From Meconema thalassinum (Eukaryota > Arthropoda > Insecta > Orthoptera > Tettigoniidae): a DNA stretch of 64,000 nucleotides. Below, piece after piece: positions 34,531 to 44,484 of the stretch; position 1 is the first letter of the stretch; every line of letters begins with the position of its first letter. Below the pieces are notes generated by a model. The model worked only from the letters and a program-made list of their open reading frames with translations. It made no database searches and was not told the DNA's origin. The position numbers and the translations under genes are program-made. The stretch lies in contig OX336389.2 in assembly GCA_946902985.2 (NCBI GenBank), positions 174,292,704 to 174,356,703 of the forward strand, given 5' to 3'.

Positions 34531-34713
34531 TTATTAACATCATATTCCGTGCCTTCCCATGAGTTTTGGCAACTGGCGGCGCCCACAAGTAATCGATCGT
34601 AAGAAATGAACATTCAAAACAAGATAATTAATCGGAGCAGTGACGAATTGCCCACTCATTTCATAAAAATCGACAATTTGTTTAAAAGCAAATGTTAAAA
34701 TAAACAAGACAGT

Positions 34714-34905
34714 AGCCCCTGCCAGAACTGTGTCGCGTCGAGCCCGCGTAACAAGAAAACCGGGCACACAGCCAGCTCCGGTCAGAACTGTGTCACATCG
34801 AGCCTTAGATAACCCCTGCCAGAACTGTGTCGCGTCGAGCCCGAATAAAAGAAAAGCCGGGCACACAGCCAGCTCATGCCAGAACTGTGTCGCGTCAAGG
34901 CTAAC
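34714..34905 (+). repeat. Short tandem repeat array (four units)
   Basis: Four copies of GCCAGAACTGTGTCGCGTCG or close variants (one GTCAGAACTGTGTCACATCG), spaced alternately by GGGCACACAGCCAGCTC segments. Confidence 0.9.
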
Positions 34906-35169
34906 TGTTGTGCGAAGCTAATGCACGACAATGATGTTTAAATGTGAAATTTCTCGCACGGGTCCTCTTGTAGTTGAAGATTATCTGGTATTGGGTTGAG
35001 AAGGAATCATACCCCCTCTTTACTTCTGTTTATCAAAAAATTACAGTCAGTCTGAAAGACTAGACGTTATATCATTTCAAATGACGCATGCTACAAATGC
35101 TACACATGTTAGAAATGCTCAGGAGGGAATCTTTCAACAGACTCCATTACCCATTAACTTAGGCTTCCC

Positions 35170-36160
35170 GCGCGGGCACCTCTTTAAGGGTCACCCTGTA
35201 TTTGAGTCTGATATTTTTACAACTCTTTAAGAGTCACCCATTATTTGAATCTGATATCTCGCAAACCACTTTAAGGGTCACCCTGTATTTGAATTGAATC
35301 TAACATACTGTACACCTCGTTAAGTGCCACCCTGTAATTTGCTCTGACATCCTGCACACCTCTTTAGGAGGCACTCTGTATTCTTATCTGGCATCTTGTA
35401 TATCTCTTTAGAAGTCACACTGTATTCTCGTGTGACATCTTGTACACCTCTTTAAGAGTCACCCTGTATTCTTGTCTGACATCTTGTGCACCTCTTTAGG
35501 AGTCACCCTGCATTCTTCTCTGCCATCTTGTACACCTCTTTAAGAGTCACCTTTTATTCTTATCTGGCATCTTGTATATCTCTTTATGAGTCACCCTGTA
35601 TTCTTATCTGACATCATGTACTGTATTTTGCTCTGACATCCTGCACACCTCTTTAGGAGGCACCCTGTATTCTTGTCTGACATCTTGTGCACCTCTTTAG
35701 GAGTCACCCTGCATTCTTCTCTGCCATCTTGTACACCTCTTTAAGAGTCACCTTTTATTCTTATCTGGCATCTTGTATATCTCTTTATGAGTCACCCTGT
35801 ATTCTTATCTGGCATCTTGTACTGTATTCTGCTCCGACATCCTGCACACCTCTTTAGGAGGCAACCTGTATTCTTGTCTGACATCTTGTGCACCTCTTTA
35901 GGAGTCACCCTGCATTCTTCTCTGCCATTTTGTACACCTCCTTAAAAGTCCGGTTGTATTCTTATCTGGCATCTTGCATATCTCTTTAGGAGTCACCCTG
36001 CATTGTTATCTGGCATCTTGTACTGCATTTTGCTCTGACATCCTGCACACCTCTTTAGGAGGCACCCTGTATTCTTATATGGCATCTTGTATATCTCTTT
36101 AGAAGTCACCCTGTATTCTTGTGTGACATCTTGTACACCTCTTTAGGAGTCACCCTGTAC
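35170..36160 (+). repeat. Minisatellite, ~44-bp unit with 201-bp higher-order period
   Basis: More than 20 diverged copies of a unit like CACCTCTTTAGGAGTCACCC plus TGTATTCTTATCTGACATCT. Truncated units mark a higher-order block: the GCTCTGACATCCTGCACACC junction occurs at 35341, 35630, 35831 and 36032, the last three exactly 201 bp apart. Non-coding. Confidence 0.95.
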
Positions 36161-36231
36161 TTTTCGCTTCGCTCGACGCCCCAGGACTCTTTCAACAGAC
36201 TCCAATAACCATTAGCTTCTGCTTCCCGCGT

Positions 36232-36305
36232 GGCTGCATGACGTCACGCACTCTCTTCCCACGCGGCTGCATGACGTCACTTCCCGTGCCGCTGCATGAC
36301 GTCAC
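36232..36305 (+). promoter_or_regulatory. Three CRE palindromes (TGACGTCA) in repeated 14-mers
   Basis: CTGCATGACGTCAC occurs at 36234, 36268 and 36291. TGACGTCA is the consensus site for CREB/ATF bZIP factors. They sit in short tandem repeats next to the minisatellite. Regulatory function is inference; no gene start is seen nearby. Confidence 0.5.
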
Positions 36306-36572
36306 TTCCGTCTCCGTAACGCATAACGTTGGACCCAAGCATAACGACGAAGTCGACAAGATCATCTGAAATGATAAAACCTGTCAGAATACAAAGAAAG
36401 AAAGTACTGAGTGAATTAAGCAGGTAGTGATCGACTTGATGTTTTTGGAATAGGCGGTGAGCGTGAGCGTGATGGCATTTGCAGTTCAAACTCAGCGGAC
36501 TTCTCCTGGCGCACAGGCAATGTATGAGTGACTGCATATATTTGGGTCTTGTATTGGGGTACAGTAGGTGCC

Positions 36573-36695
36573 CCGGGACTTGAAATAAGGTACCATCCTG
36601 GCATTTGTCTAGAGGGAGTGTGAAAATCCCCAGGTACGAACCACATTCAGGAACACGATTGTCAGCTCCAGGATTCAAACCTTCGATATCCGGAT
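36573..36695 (-). mobile_element. SINE fragment (B-related)
   Basis: Shares TGGCATTTGTCTAGAGGGAG, ACCACATTCAGGA and CCAGGATTCAAACC with the piece at 56030-56150 and more distantly with family B. Confidence 0.6.
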
Positions 36696-36800
36696 TTATT
36701 TGAAAATGTGACTTCTAGGTGGAATGGCACATATCCAGAAAGTAACTCGAAAATGTGTTCTGACCAAATTATCAACACTTGTATGCATTTCCCGAACATA

Positions 36801-38301
36801 CGGAGGTCGAGTCATAAGTAATGACAACTATTTATTTTCTCGCGAAAGGGAGAAAACACGGAAAATCTACGATATGCATTTGGAAACGTGCGGTATGTAC
36901 TTGCGTAGGACGCCACTAGATAGTGTATGTAAACAACAGTGTGGGTCTGAGCATGCCCCCAAGTTCAGTGTGTGAGTGAGAGCGTCACACAATGGAAGTC
37001 AACAAGCAGGAGCAACGATCTTACATTAAAATCGCAGTTCTCCGCGGCAGAAATGCACGCCAATGCCATGCAGAGCTGCGGGAAGCATTAGGTGTGCATG
37101 TCATGCATGCCCTATAGAACAATGGCGAGGTGGATGGAGACGTTCAAACGGGATAGAGTATCAACTGCCGATTTGCCTCGCCCAGGCCGTCCAGTGTCCA
37201 TGGACAAAGATGTACGGATAATGGTGATCGATCAGTGTTTACAGGAGGACAGGCGCTGGACTAAGCTTATAGCGGAATTGCAAGAACATACAGCAATACC
37301 AGCGGCAAAAATACGGCGCATTTTACACAAGGACCTACAGATCCATAAAATGTGTTCAAAGTGGGTGCCACATCATTTAACGGAGGTACAGAAGTGGACT
37401 CGTTACGAAACATGTCGAATCAGGAGAGGTTGCAGCAGGAAGGACAAGCCATGTTGAATCGCATTATTGCAGTCGATGAAACCTGGACGCGTGCTAATGA
37501 ACCTGAACTGAAGAGACAGTGAAGTGAATGGCGTCGTCAGGGGTCACCACGGAGACACAAGGTTCGACAAAATCCGTCGCCCAATAAGGTTATGGTCATC
37601 CTGGCATACGATGTTCAATGTGATCTTGTGTGTCATCCAATGCGTGAGGGGCACACTGCCAATGCAGTGTATTACAATTCCTTTGTGTTGTACCAATTGC
37701 GCCATGCAGTGCGAACCAAACGTCCTGATCGTTTGGACGACGCCATAATCCTACACGATAACGCGACAGCTCACACAGCAGCCATCGTTCAGCGTCGCTT
37801 ACAACGGTGGGGATGGGAGGTTCTTCCACAGCCGCCATATTCACCTAATCTAAGCCCATGTGACTATGATCGAATCCCCAAATTCAAGAAGACACTACGT
37901 GGACGACGGTATGCTAACAAATAAGACATCGTAACAGCATTTCGGAGGGAGGTGTTACACGTTAGCGACACACATGCAGCGAATGGTATTTAGCGCCTGC
38001 CCCACCGCTGGCAACGCCCAGTAGAAACATTGGGTGATTATTTCGAAGGTCTGTAACCAGTGGAGACCTGTCCTTTGTGCGTAGTCTTGTGTAACTGCTG
38101 TCTATACCATAATAAAACAATGTTTACCCATGGCCTGTGTTCTGTCACTTACCTACAAGCATCTCCTGCCGTCAGAATTTATCTTCCGGCACTACGCATA
38201 CGTACACGCCCTATATTTCCAAATGCATATCGTAGATTTTCCGTATTGTCTCCTGTTCGCGAGGGAAAAAATAGTTGCCATGACTTATTACTCGACCCTC
38301 G
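36801..38301 (+). mobile_element. Full-length mariner element with long TIRs
   Basis: Flanked by TA (36799-36800, 38302-38303). The ends read CGGAGGTCGAGTCATAAGT on the left and CGAGGGTCGAGTAATAAGT on the right (reverse complement). Similarity between the ends continues for about 100 bp (ATCTACGATATGCATTTGGA on both sides). 1501 bp, carrying a DD34D transposase. Confidence 0.92.
36991..38056 (+). pseudogene. Mariner DD34D transposase, broken by stops and frameshifts
   Basis: MEVNKQEQRSYIKIAVLRGR starts the N-terminal helix-turn-helix; after a slip near 37093 comes LPYRTMARWMETFKRDRVST, the GRPVS linker, RRILHKDLQIHK, WVPHHLTEVQKWTRYETCRI, AVDETW (first Asp), VMVILAYD, AIILHDNATAHTAA (second Asp) and YSPNLSPCDYD (third Asp, 34 residues after the second), ending HRWQRPVETLGDYFEGL. 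Stops or frame changes at about 37093, 37420, 37520, 37922 and 37990. All three Asp codons survive. Decay is moderate. Confidence 0.92.
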
Positions 38302-38325
38302 TATCTCCTTTTACCGAAACATATA

Positions 38326-38643
38326 AAAAACAAGATGTTCAGTAAAGAACATGTAGCATACTTTCTCTTAAATGTATAGGTATAGTTACAACTCTCTGCC
38401 CATATCAAGGAGCATAATTGAGCGTTCTTGTGATGAACGTGAAGTATTGTACACTACATAAGACCACAAAGTTCCGTTGAAATTCCGCTTTTGCATCTAG
38501 AGGAATTCATTGGAACATTAGAAAAGTACGCCCATTCACCATCTTGAATGTATGGAATCGTTTATCTTGCACATTCTGCAGAGAAACCCTTTCATGTGAG
38601 ACAATCATATTTGATGCGTTTCGTCATTGCAATTGTAACAAAT
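38326..38643 (+). repeat. Dispersed repeat R, copy 1
   Basis: Aligns over about 310 bp with 46668-46978 (ACAAGAT.TTCAGTAA.GAACA, CTTTCTC.TAAAT, GCATTTCGTCATTG / TGCGTTTCGTCATTG). Its end overlaps the left arm of the 38544-39988 inverted repeat. Confidence 0.82.
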
Positions 38644-38849
38644 AGCGGATTGTCGATTTTAATGGCTTATATAGGCTAATAAAGATGGCGGCTGCATGCT
38701 ATAAGCAGTGAGATAGTCTTATGACTAATGCAAGCGCGGTATATTTTTTTCTTCCCTCTTACAACGCTTCGTTTTAATTGAGCAATTGGATCCAGAGATA
38801 CTGTTTTTGAAACACAAATCAATCAATTAACATCCAGGGCACCGTTTCC

Positions 38850-39277
38850 AAACATTGGAACACTGTTCAATAACAGACACGGACACAGTCAGTTGGGGCA
38901 GACAAGGGGCGCCCACTTCGCGGCGAGTCTGCAGTTACTGCGCGTCATGTCGGAAAGTCTCCACCCAACGTGCAACTGTTCGCTAATCACCAACAGCTTC
39001 ACATAGTGCTGCATGCCACTGCGTAACATTTCTGCCACCGAGGAAAGCAATTTTCCCGAATGATCGCTATTCCAATCTGCTTACATCCATCTTTTAGCAC
39101 GGCCAAGCTCAGAATGAACGTGCATGGCGCTGGTACCTGGCCAGCATTTACAGTCGCCTTCTGTTGGGTGAATTCTGTGCTGTTTGCCGCGGGGTTTCGA
39201 ATGTCTACACTGGAATTACCGTGATGCCATATGTTCGAAAGATAGAACATAGTTGCCATGAATTAGGGAATGACCCT
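38850..39277 (-). pseudogene. Mariner N-terminal fragment with one TIR
   Basis: The right boundary reads, on the minus strand, TACGAGGGTCATTCCCTAAT then TCATGGCAACTATG, the same terminus as the 36801 element. The coding side keeps RTVARWVETFRHD, a remnant of the GRP linker region and VIEQC. It is a second, more decayed member of that mariner family; the rest is missing. Confidence 0.75.
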
Positions 39278-39543
39278 CGTATTTCAGATACAACAAATTA
39301 ACTTTAATGTAAAACGTATGTGGGCTTTGTATGCAATAGGCAAAGGAACACTCTCCTCATATATTCAAAATGGTAGCTGAGCATAGCATTAAAACTTCAA
39401 AAACAGTATCTCAGGATCCAATTGCTCAATTAATACGCAGCGTTTTAAGAGGGGAGAAGCAAAAGACACCGCGCTTGCATTACTGTAGTCGTAAGACTAT
39501 CTCACTGCCTATAGCATGCAGCCGCCATCTTTAGTAGCCTATA

Positions 39544-39851
39544 ATAATAACGCCTGGCACTACAGCCCGTGAAGGGCCTAGGCCTACCAAGCGACCGCTG
39601 CCCAGCCATTTGGCCTGCAGATATTGGGGTGAGGCGTGATCAGCGCATCGGGTCCCCTCGGCCGTTAATCTTGGTTTTCGTGATCGGGGCGCTGCCTCAC
39701 TGTCAGACAGCTACTCAATTGTCCTCACGAGGCGGAGTGCACCCCGTTCCAGCCCTCACATCAGTTTCTAAAATCCCTGACGGAGCCGGGAATCGAACCC
39801 GGAGCCTCCGGGTGAGAGGCAGGCGCGCTACCCCAACACCACGAGGCCGGC
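39544..39851 (-). mobile_element. tRNA-derived SINE, family D, with target duplication
   Basis: Head at right: reverse complement starts GCCGGCCTCGTGGTGTTGGG with B-box CCGGGTTCGATTCCCGG. Tail at left has CCCGTGAAGGGCCTAGGCCT. Flanked by TTAGTAGCCTATA at 39531-39543 and 39852-39864. It splits the right arm of the inverted repeat, so it is younger than the palindrome. Confidence 0.93.
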
Positions 39852-39988
39852 TTAGTAGCCTATATAAGCTATTAATATCGACAGTCCGTTATTTGTTACA
39901 ATTGCAATGACGAAACGCATCAAATATGATTGTCTCACATGAAAGGCTTTCTCTGCAGAATGTGCAAGATAAACGATTCCATACATTG

Positions 39989-40924
39989 ACTAACAGTACA
40001 AAAAGGAAAGTAGTCTACAGCTGAACTACGGTACTATACTACTGGGAAAAGTAACAAGTAGTCAAGTTCTATAAGGAGAGTGAGAAACTTGCGCGTCTTG
40101 GGGTGTATAGGGTGGAAAAAGGTATGGGGCGCCTATAATTACTTCCATAGTACAACTTCTAACAAATTAATATAAATCAAAATTCTAATTTATAAAAATA
40201 TGTAGTGGACAAACGAACCCGCCGTGTCCGACGGTTTATTAACTAGTGACGATACAATAAAAAAAAAAGCGTTAATATGCAAAAACGAAAATTAAGATAT
40301 AAAAAAACTCAAAAACTTAAAACTGAAACTTCATTCTCAAATATAAAATAAATCCATCTTCTACAACGCCATCTGCATTTCCAAAATCGCCTCTCCGGAG
40401 TTCATAATAAAAATGAAAACCCTAAATTCAATTTTTAAACCATGAATTCGGTTTGTCTAATCTAAATACAATTTATTTTCTTAATCTATACAGCGTAGAA
40501 ACTCCGCCCTATCTCTAATAACACTTATTCTGATTGAGCAATAGTCAACTGATACTATTGTCAATATACCTAAACTATTTACAATTATATACAACACTCT
40601 TACGACATCCACATCGTAACATCACATAAATGCGAGTTTTCACTACCATAACTCGTCGTAAGTAAATATGAAAAAGGAACTACCCACTTTTAACTACTGA
40701 TCTTGCTTATGTCTCATTCATGATAGTCAAGGCCGTTAAATAAACCCTAGCGCATGCCTAATTGTCAACTTCAGGTTGAATAGAATAATATAAATAATGA
40801 TGAAATATTGCTTCAATACATTTACTACATTCGTGCATTTTCCGACGATACATGACCTTCAATAGTCGCTCTCCAATACAAATTAACGCATCTTTCATCT
40901 TATGCAACTTTCTCATACATTTTT
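39989..40924. other. Anonymous AT-rich DNA
   Basis: No gene or repeat partner recognised. Confidence 0.45.
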
Positions 40925-41235
40925 CCCCTGAGGCCTCCTGAGAGGCCGAGTGCAGGTCTTACTAGTAGACGCCCGTGGGCGACCTGCGCGTCGGGATGAG
41001 AGATGGAATGGATGAATGAAACTGGAAAAGGATGTGGAAGGAAGCGACCGTGGCCTGTCAGAAGGTACCGTCCCAGCAATTGCCTGGTGTTGAAAATGGG
41101 AACCCACAGAAAACCATTTCAAGAACGGCCGACGGTGGGGCTCGAACTCACGTGTCTACCTAGTCAGCAGAGAGCTTGGCCCCATGACCTAACGCTGCGC
41201 TTTAGCGAGCGTAGCCACTGCTGTCGGTTTCTCAT
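40925..41235 (-). mobile_element. SINE, B-like variant
   Basis: Body AGCGACCGTGGCCTGTCAGA and CAATTGCCTGG match family B. The head (reverse complement GTGAGTTCGAGCCCCACC with TTAGGTCATGGGGCCAAG) differs, so it may be a separate subfamily. Confidence 0.75.
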
Positions 41236-41500
41236 ACAATGAAACATGTGGAATGAAACTTCACATAAACCTAACATCGTGAAACAACTGATCTCTACAA
41301 GATTCAGTTCAAAAATAGCTTCTCATTTAAATTGCACGAATATACTCAAAAACAGCCACTCCCATCTTTTTACTGCAGTTACAAATATTCCCAACGTCGA
41401 CATGACCGATTGTAATACAATTCTCACTTCAAAACACCAACTTTCGTGCTTCAATGTTACAACAATGCGTTCTTCCATCAATGAACAATATGCAGACTAT

Positions 41501-42813
41501 ACAGAGTGTTTCAATAAGAATATACGTATTTTGCATGCATATATTTATTAAACATTAAGACGTACGAATATGAAACTTTACACACATATTTACGAACCTC
41601 TCAAGTTTAGATTACATATGTTCAACATGTCCTCCATCAGCGACACGAACAATATCACACCGATACTCAAATTCCCCCATACTCGGGCAAGCATGCCCTT
41701 CGTCACTGATGTTATGGCTGTACCGATCCGGTTCTTCAAAATCTTCCAGGTTCTGTGGGAGTGGTGGCACATAAACGTTGTCTTTAACGAAACCCCACAG
41801 GAAAAAGTCACAGGGTGTCAAATCCGGTGACCATGGAGCCCAGCTGAGACACGCTAAGTCGTCAGCTCCTTAACAACCAATCCAATGGTTGGGTAGAGTT
41901 TCATTCAGATATTCACGCACTTGGCGACTCCAGTGAGAAATGAAGTTGTCTTCGTGCAGCCTCAGAAACAACCAGTTTTGTAACGTAGGGAGATACTGCT
42001 GGCCGTTAACCGTGTTTCCATCAAAGAAGAATAGGCAGTGAACAGATGATCGTGATATCGCACAAAGCACATTGACTTTGGGCGAATCTCGTGCATGTTC
42101 AATGACTGCATGTGTGTTCTGTAGGCCCCAAATTCGATCATTGTGTTTGTTTACCTGACCACTAACATGGAAAGTCGCTTCATCACTGAACACTGTGCGT
42201 TTTGCGAAAGTGTTATCATTGTCAATAGCATCATGAATCTCGTTACAAAATGCCACACTTTTGTGTTTCTCATCAGGACGCAGAGCTTGTAACAGCTGTA
42301 AAACTTGTACGGCTTCATAACCAACCGACTTCTCCAAACACGCCAAATTGTTGTTTTAGGCAGTTGTAACTCCCGACTGGCACGACGAGTTGATTTTGAA
42401 GGACTAGGTTGGAATGCAGTTTGAATTTGTGCAACATTTTCTTCAGAAACATGAGGGCGGACAGGATTCTTCCTTTTACATAAACATCCAGTATCTACAA
42501 ACTATCGATACCATCTGCGAATGTTCCACCCATTCGGAGGATCAATTTGGTACCTCAACCTGAAACGTCTTTGCACTGTAATCACGGAATTGCACTTCGC
42601 AAACTCGAGAACACCAAAATGATTTCTGCTGCGGAGTAGCCATTTTAAACATATGACGGTTACCAAGCAAAGCAGAAACAACTGACATCTAGCGGCTATT
42701 AATATAAACTAGACTATGTATTCATTTCTCCAATAGCCGAGCCGAGGCGCAGCGATCGATAGTTTGGACAAAATAATACTTTGTAATATGTATATTCTTT
42801 TTGAAACACCCTG
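41501..42813 (-). mobile_element. Mariner-type element with TIRs
   Basis: Ends CAGAGTGTTTCAATAAGAAT and, on the other side, CAGGGTGTTTCAAAAAGAAT, flanked by TA (41499-41500, 42814-42815). 1313 bp with a minus-strand transposase remnant. Confidence 0.9.
41612..42643 (-). pseudogene. Mariner-type transposase lacking the second catalytic Asp
   Basis: Starts MATPQQKSFWCSRVCEVQFR, a typical N-terminus; the HTH region is frameshifted. From 42346 it is open: YEAVQVLQLLQALRPDEKHK, RTVFSDEATFHVSGQVNKHN (first Asp), DSPKVNVLCAIS, then the segment that should carry FQQDGAPP is deleted (reads HEDNFISHWSRQVREYLN). The third Asp motif WSPDLTPCDFFLWGFVK follows in a new frame, and the protein ends GGHVEHM. 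The missing segment is about 30 bp. Inactive. Confidence 0.9.
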
Positions 42814-42895
42814 TATTTCTCCCACGTACGATATGTTTCACATACTTGCAGTACTTCAAAGAATTTAAAATTCACAACATTCATCATCATCTATA

Positions 42896-44484
42896 TCTAT
42901 ACTAATATAATAGCTGAAGCGTTTGTCTGTGTGTTTGTGTCTTTAATCGCGCTAATCTCCGGAACAACCATTCGGATTCGAAAAATTATTTTTGTATATG
43001 ACAGCCAGATTCAAGATGAATAGTTTAGGCTATGTAGCATTAGGCTACACCTCTCAGCTAACCTTAAAGATTGATTTTTGTTCAGTAAGTCGGAAGAATA
43101 AGCGCCCCTAACAGCTTTATCCGCGCTGGCGTTATGGTTAATGATACGTAACTTACACCGTTTCACCGATCTTAACCAAAATTTGTATACATACCCTTTG
43201 GAACCCTGCGAATAACAATGTCTACATGAAATTTATGACAGACCAGTCCATTCCCGGCATTTAGGCCCTTTGGCACAAATCTAAACCGTTTCACCTATCT
43301 GAACCACATTTTACATACTTACCCTTTGGAACCCGACGAGTAACACTGTCTGCTTGAAATTTCGGACAGAACACTCAATTCCCTGCATTTAGGTCATTTG
43401 GCACAAAACTACACCGTTTCACCGATCTGAATCACATTTTGCACACTTACCCTTTGGAACCCTGCGGGTGACACGGTCCACTTTAAATTTCGGACAGACC
43501 ACTCCCATTTCCTGCATTTAGGCCCTTTATCACAAATCTACACCGTTCTTCCTAATTGCACCAAATTATACATACACTTTCAAACTCTGCTGGTAACACT
43601 GTCCACTTAATATTTTGGATAACGCTCTCCATTCCCTAAATTTAGAATAACAAACAACCTGAACATGAAAACCATGTATCAAGGCCCTAGATTCATTCAT
43701 GTCCGTAGTAGTGTAACTGTAAGAGTATTTTAATAAGTCTATTGTTGACTGGCAATTCGGGCTGCATCACGTCGCCCCTACCAGTGTTCTGGTGCAGAAT
43801 TGCGAAAATAGTTAAATCATGCACTGCTTATATAAATTGCAGTCAAGGGGAGTAATTAGTGCAAAATGATTTCTTAGGCCCCTTAAAACAGTTATTATCA
43901 TGAACATATTATGCATCAGTATAAGTGCAATGGTGTTGGTGCAATACATTGAGGTTATCAGCTGTAATAAGCGTTGGTGCTTTCAAATTTACCGTAATTT
44001 AATCCGAAACTTATGGTTGAGCGCTATGTGGCCATAAATGATAATATTGCTACCTCAGGAGCTCGGGACAGTCGAAATTTTCCAAAGTGTTCTGATTTTC
44101 CTACGGCGCAATGCGACAAAAGACGACACTATTGGTCTCGACATTTCTAACAGACAATGAGATATAGGCCCTAGGCAGTGTCTTTTATTTCACTTATTCC
44201 TCTCTCTAACCATTTTTAGAAATTTGTTTGTAAATTACATGTGTCAGTGCTGTAGTTAGTAAATAGCCGTTTCCCTATTCATTATCATTAGGGGAAAATG
44301 ATCTAAATGTTACGTCCATTAAACAGTACTGCTTATCACCACCACCACCACCACCACCACCACCACCACAAAAAGTTATATGTTTTTCTTGTAGTTTAAG
44401 TATCATGTGCCAGTTCTGTAGTAGTATTCATTATCATCCGTAAAACAAATAAATCCACCGGGCGAAGCCGGGCACTACTGCTAG
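42896..44484 (+). mobile_element. Helitron-like non-autonomous element, copy 2
   Basis: Same start (TCTATACTAATA) and end (CCACCGGGCGAAGCCGGGCA ... CTGCTAG/T) as 29344-30353, with about four ~118-bp units at 43150-43640. It has about 640 bp (43797-44439) that copy 1 lacks, including an (ACC)n run at 44338-44368. No coding domain seen. Confidence 0.65.

Larger units (their letters stand above)
38544..39988. repeat. Large inverted repeat around a mariner remnant
   Basis: Left arm 38544-38812 matches the reverse complement of 39396-39988 once the SINE at 39544-39851 and its duplication are removed. Shared blocks include TTTATCTTGCACATTCTGCA, AAGATGGCGGCTGCATGCTA and TTGAGCAATTGGATCC. The centre (38813-39395) carries a mariner fragment. 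Confidence 0.92.

Noticed and set aside
35170..36160. Regularly spaced repeats resembling a CRISPR array
   Set aside because: Units are contiguous and diverged, with no unique spacers, in a eukaryotic context. It is a minisatellite.
35118..36240. Flanking direct repeats read as retroviral LTRs
   Set aside because: The repeats are about 45 bp, lack TG...CA ends and primer-binding or polypurine sites, and enclose only minisatellite.
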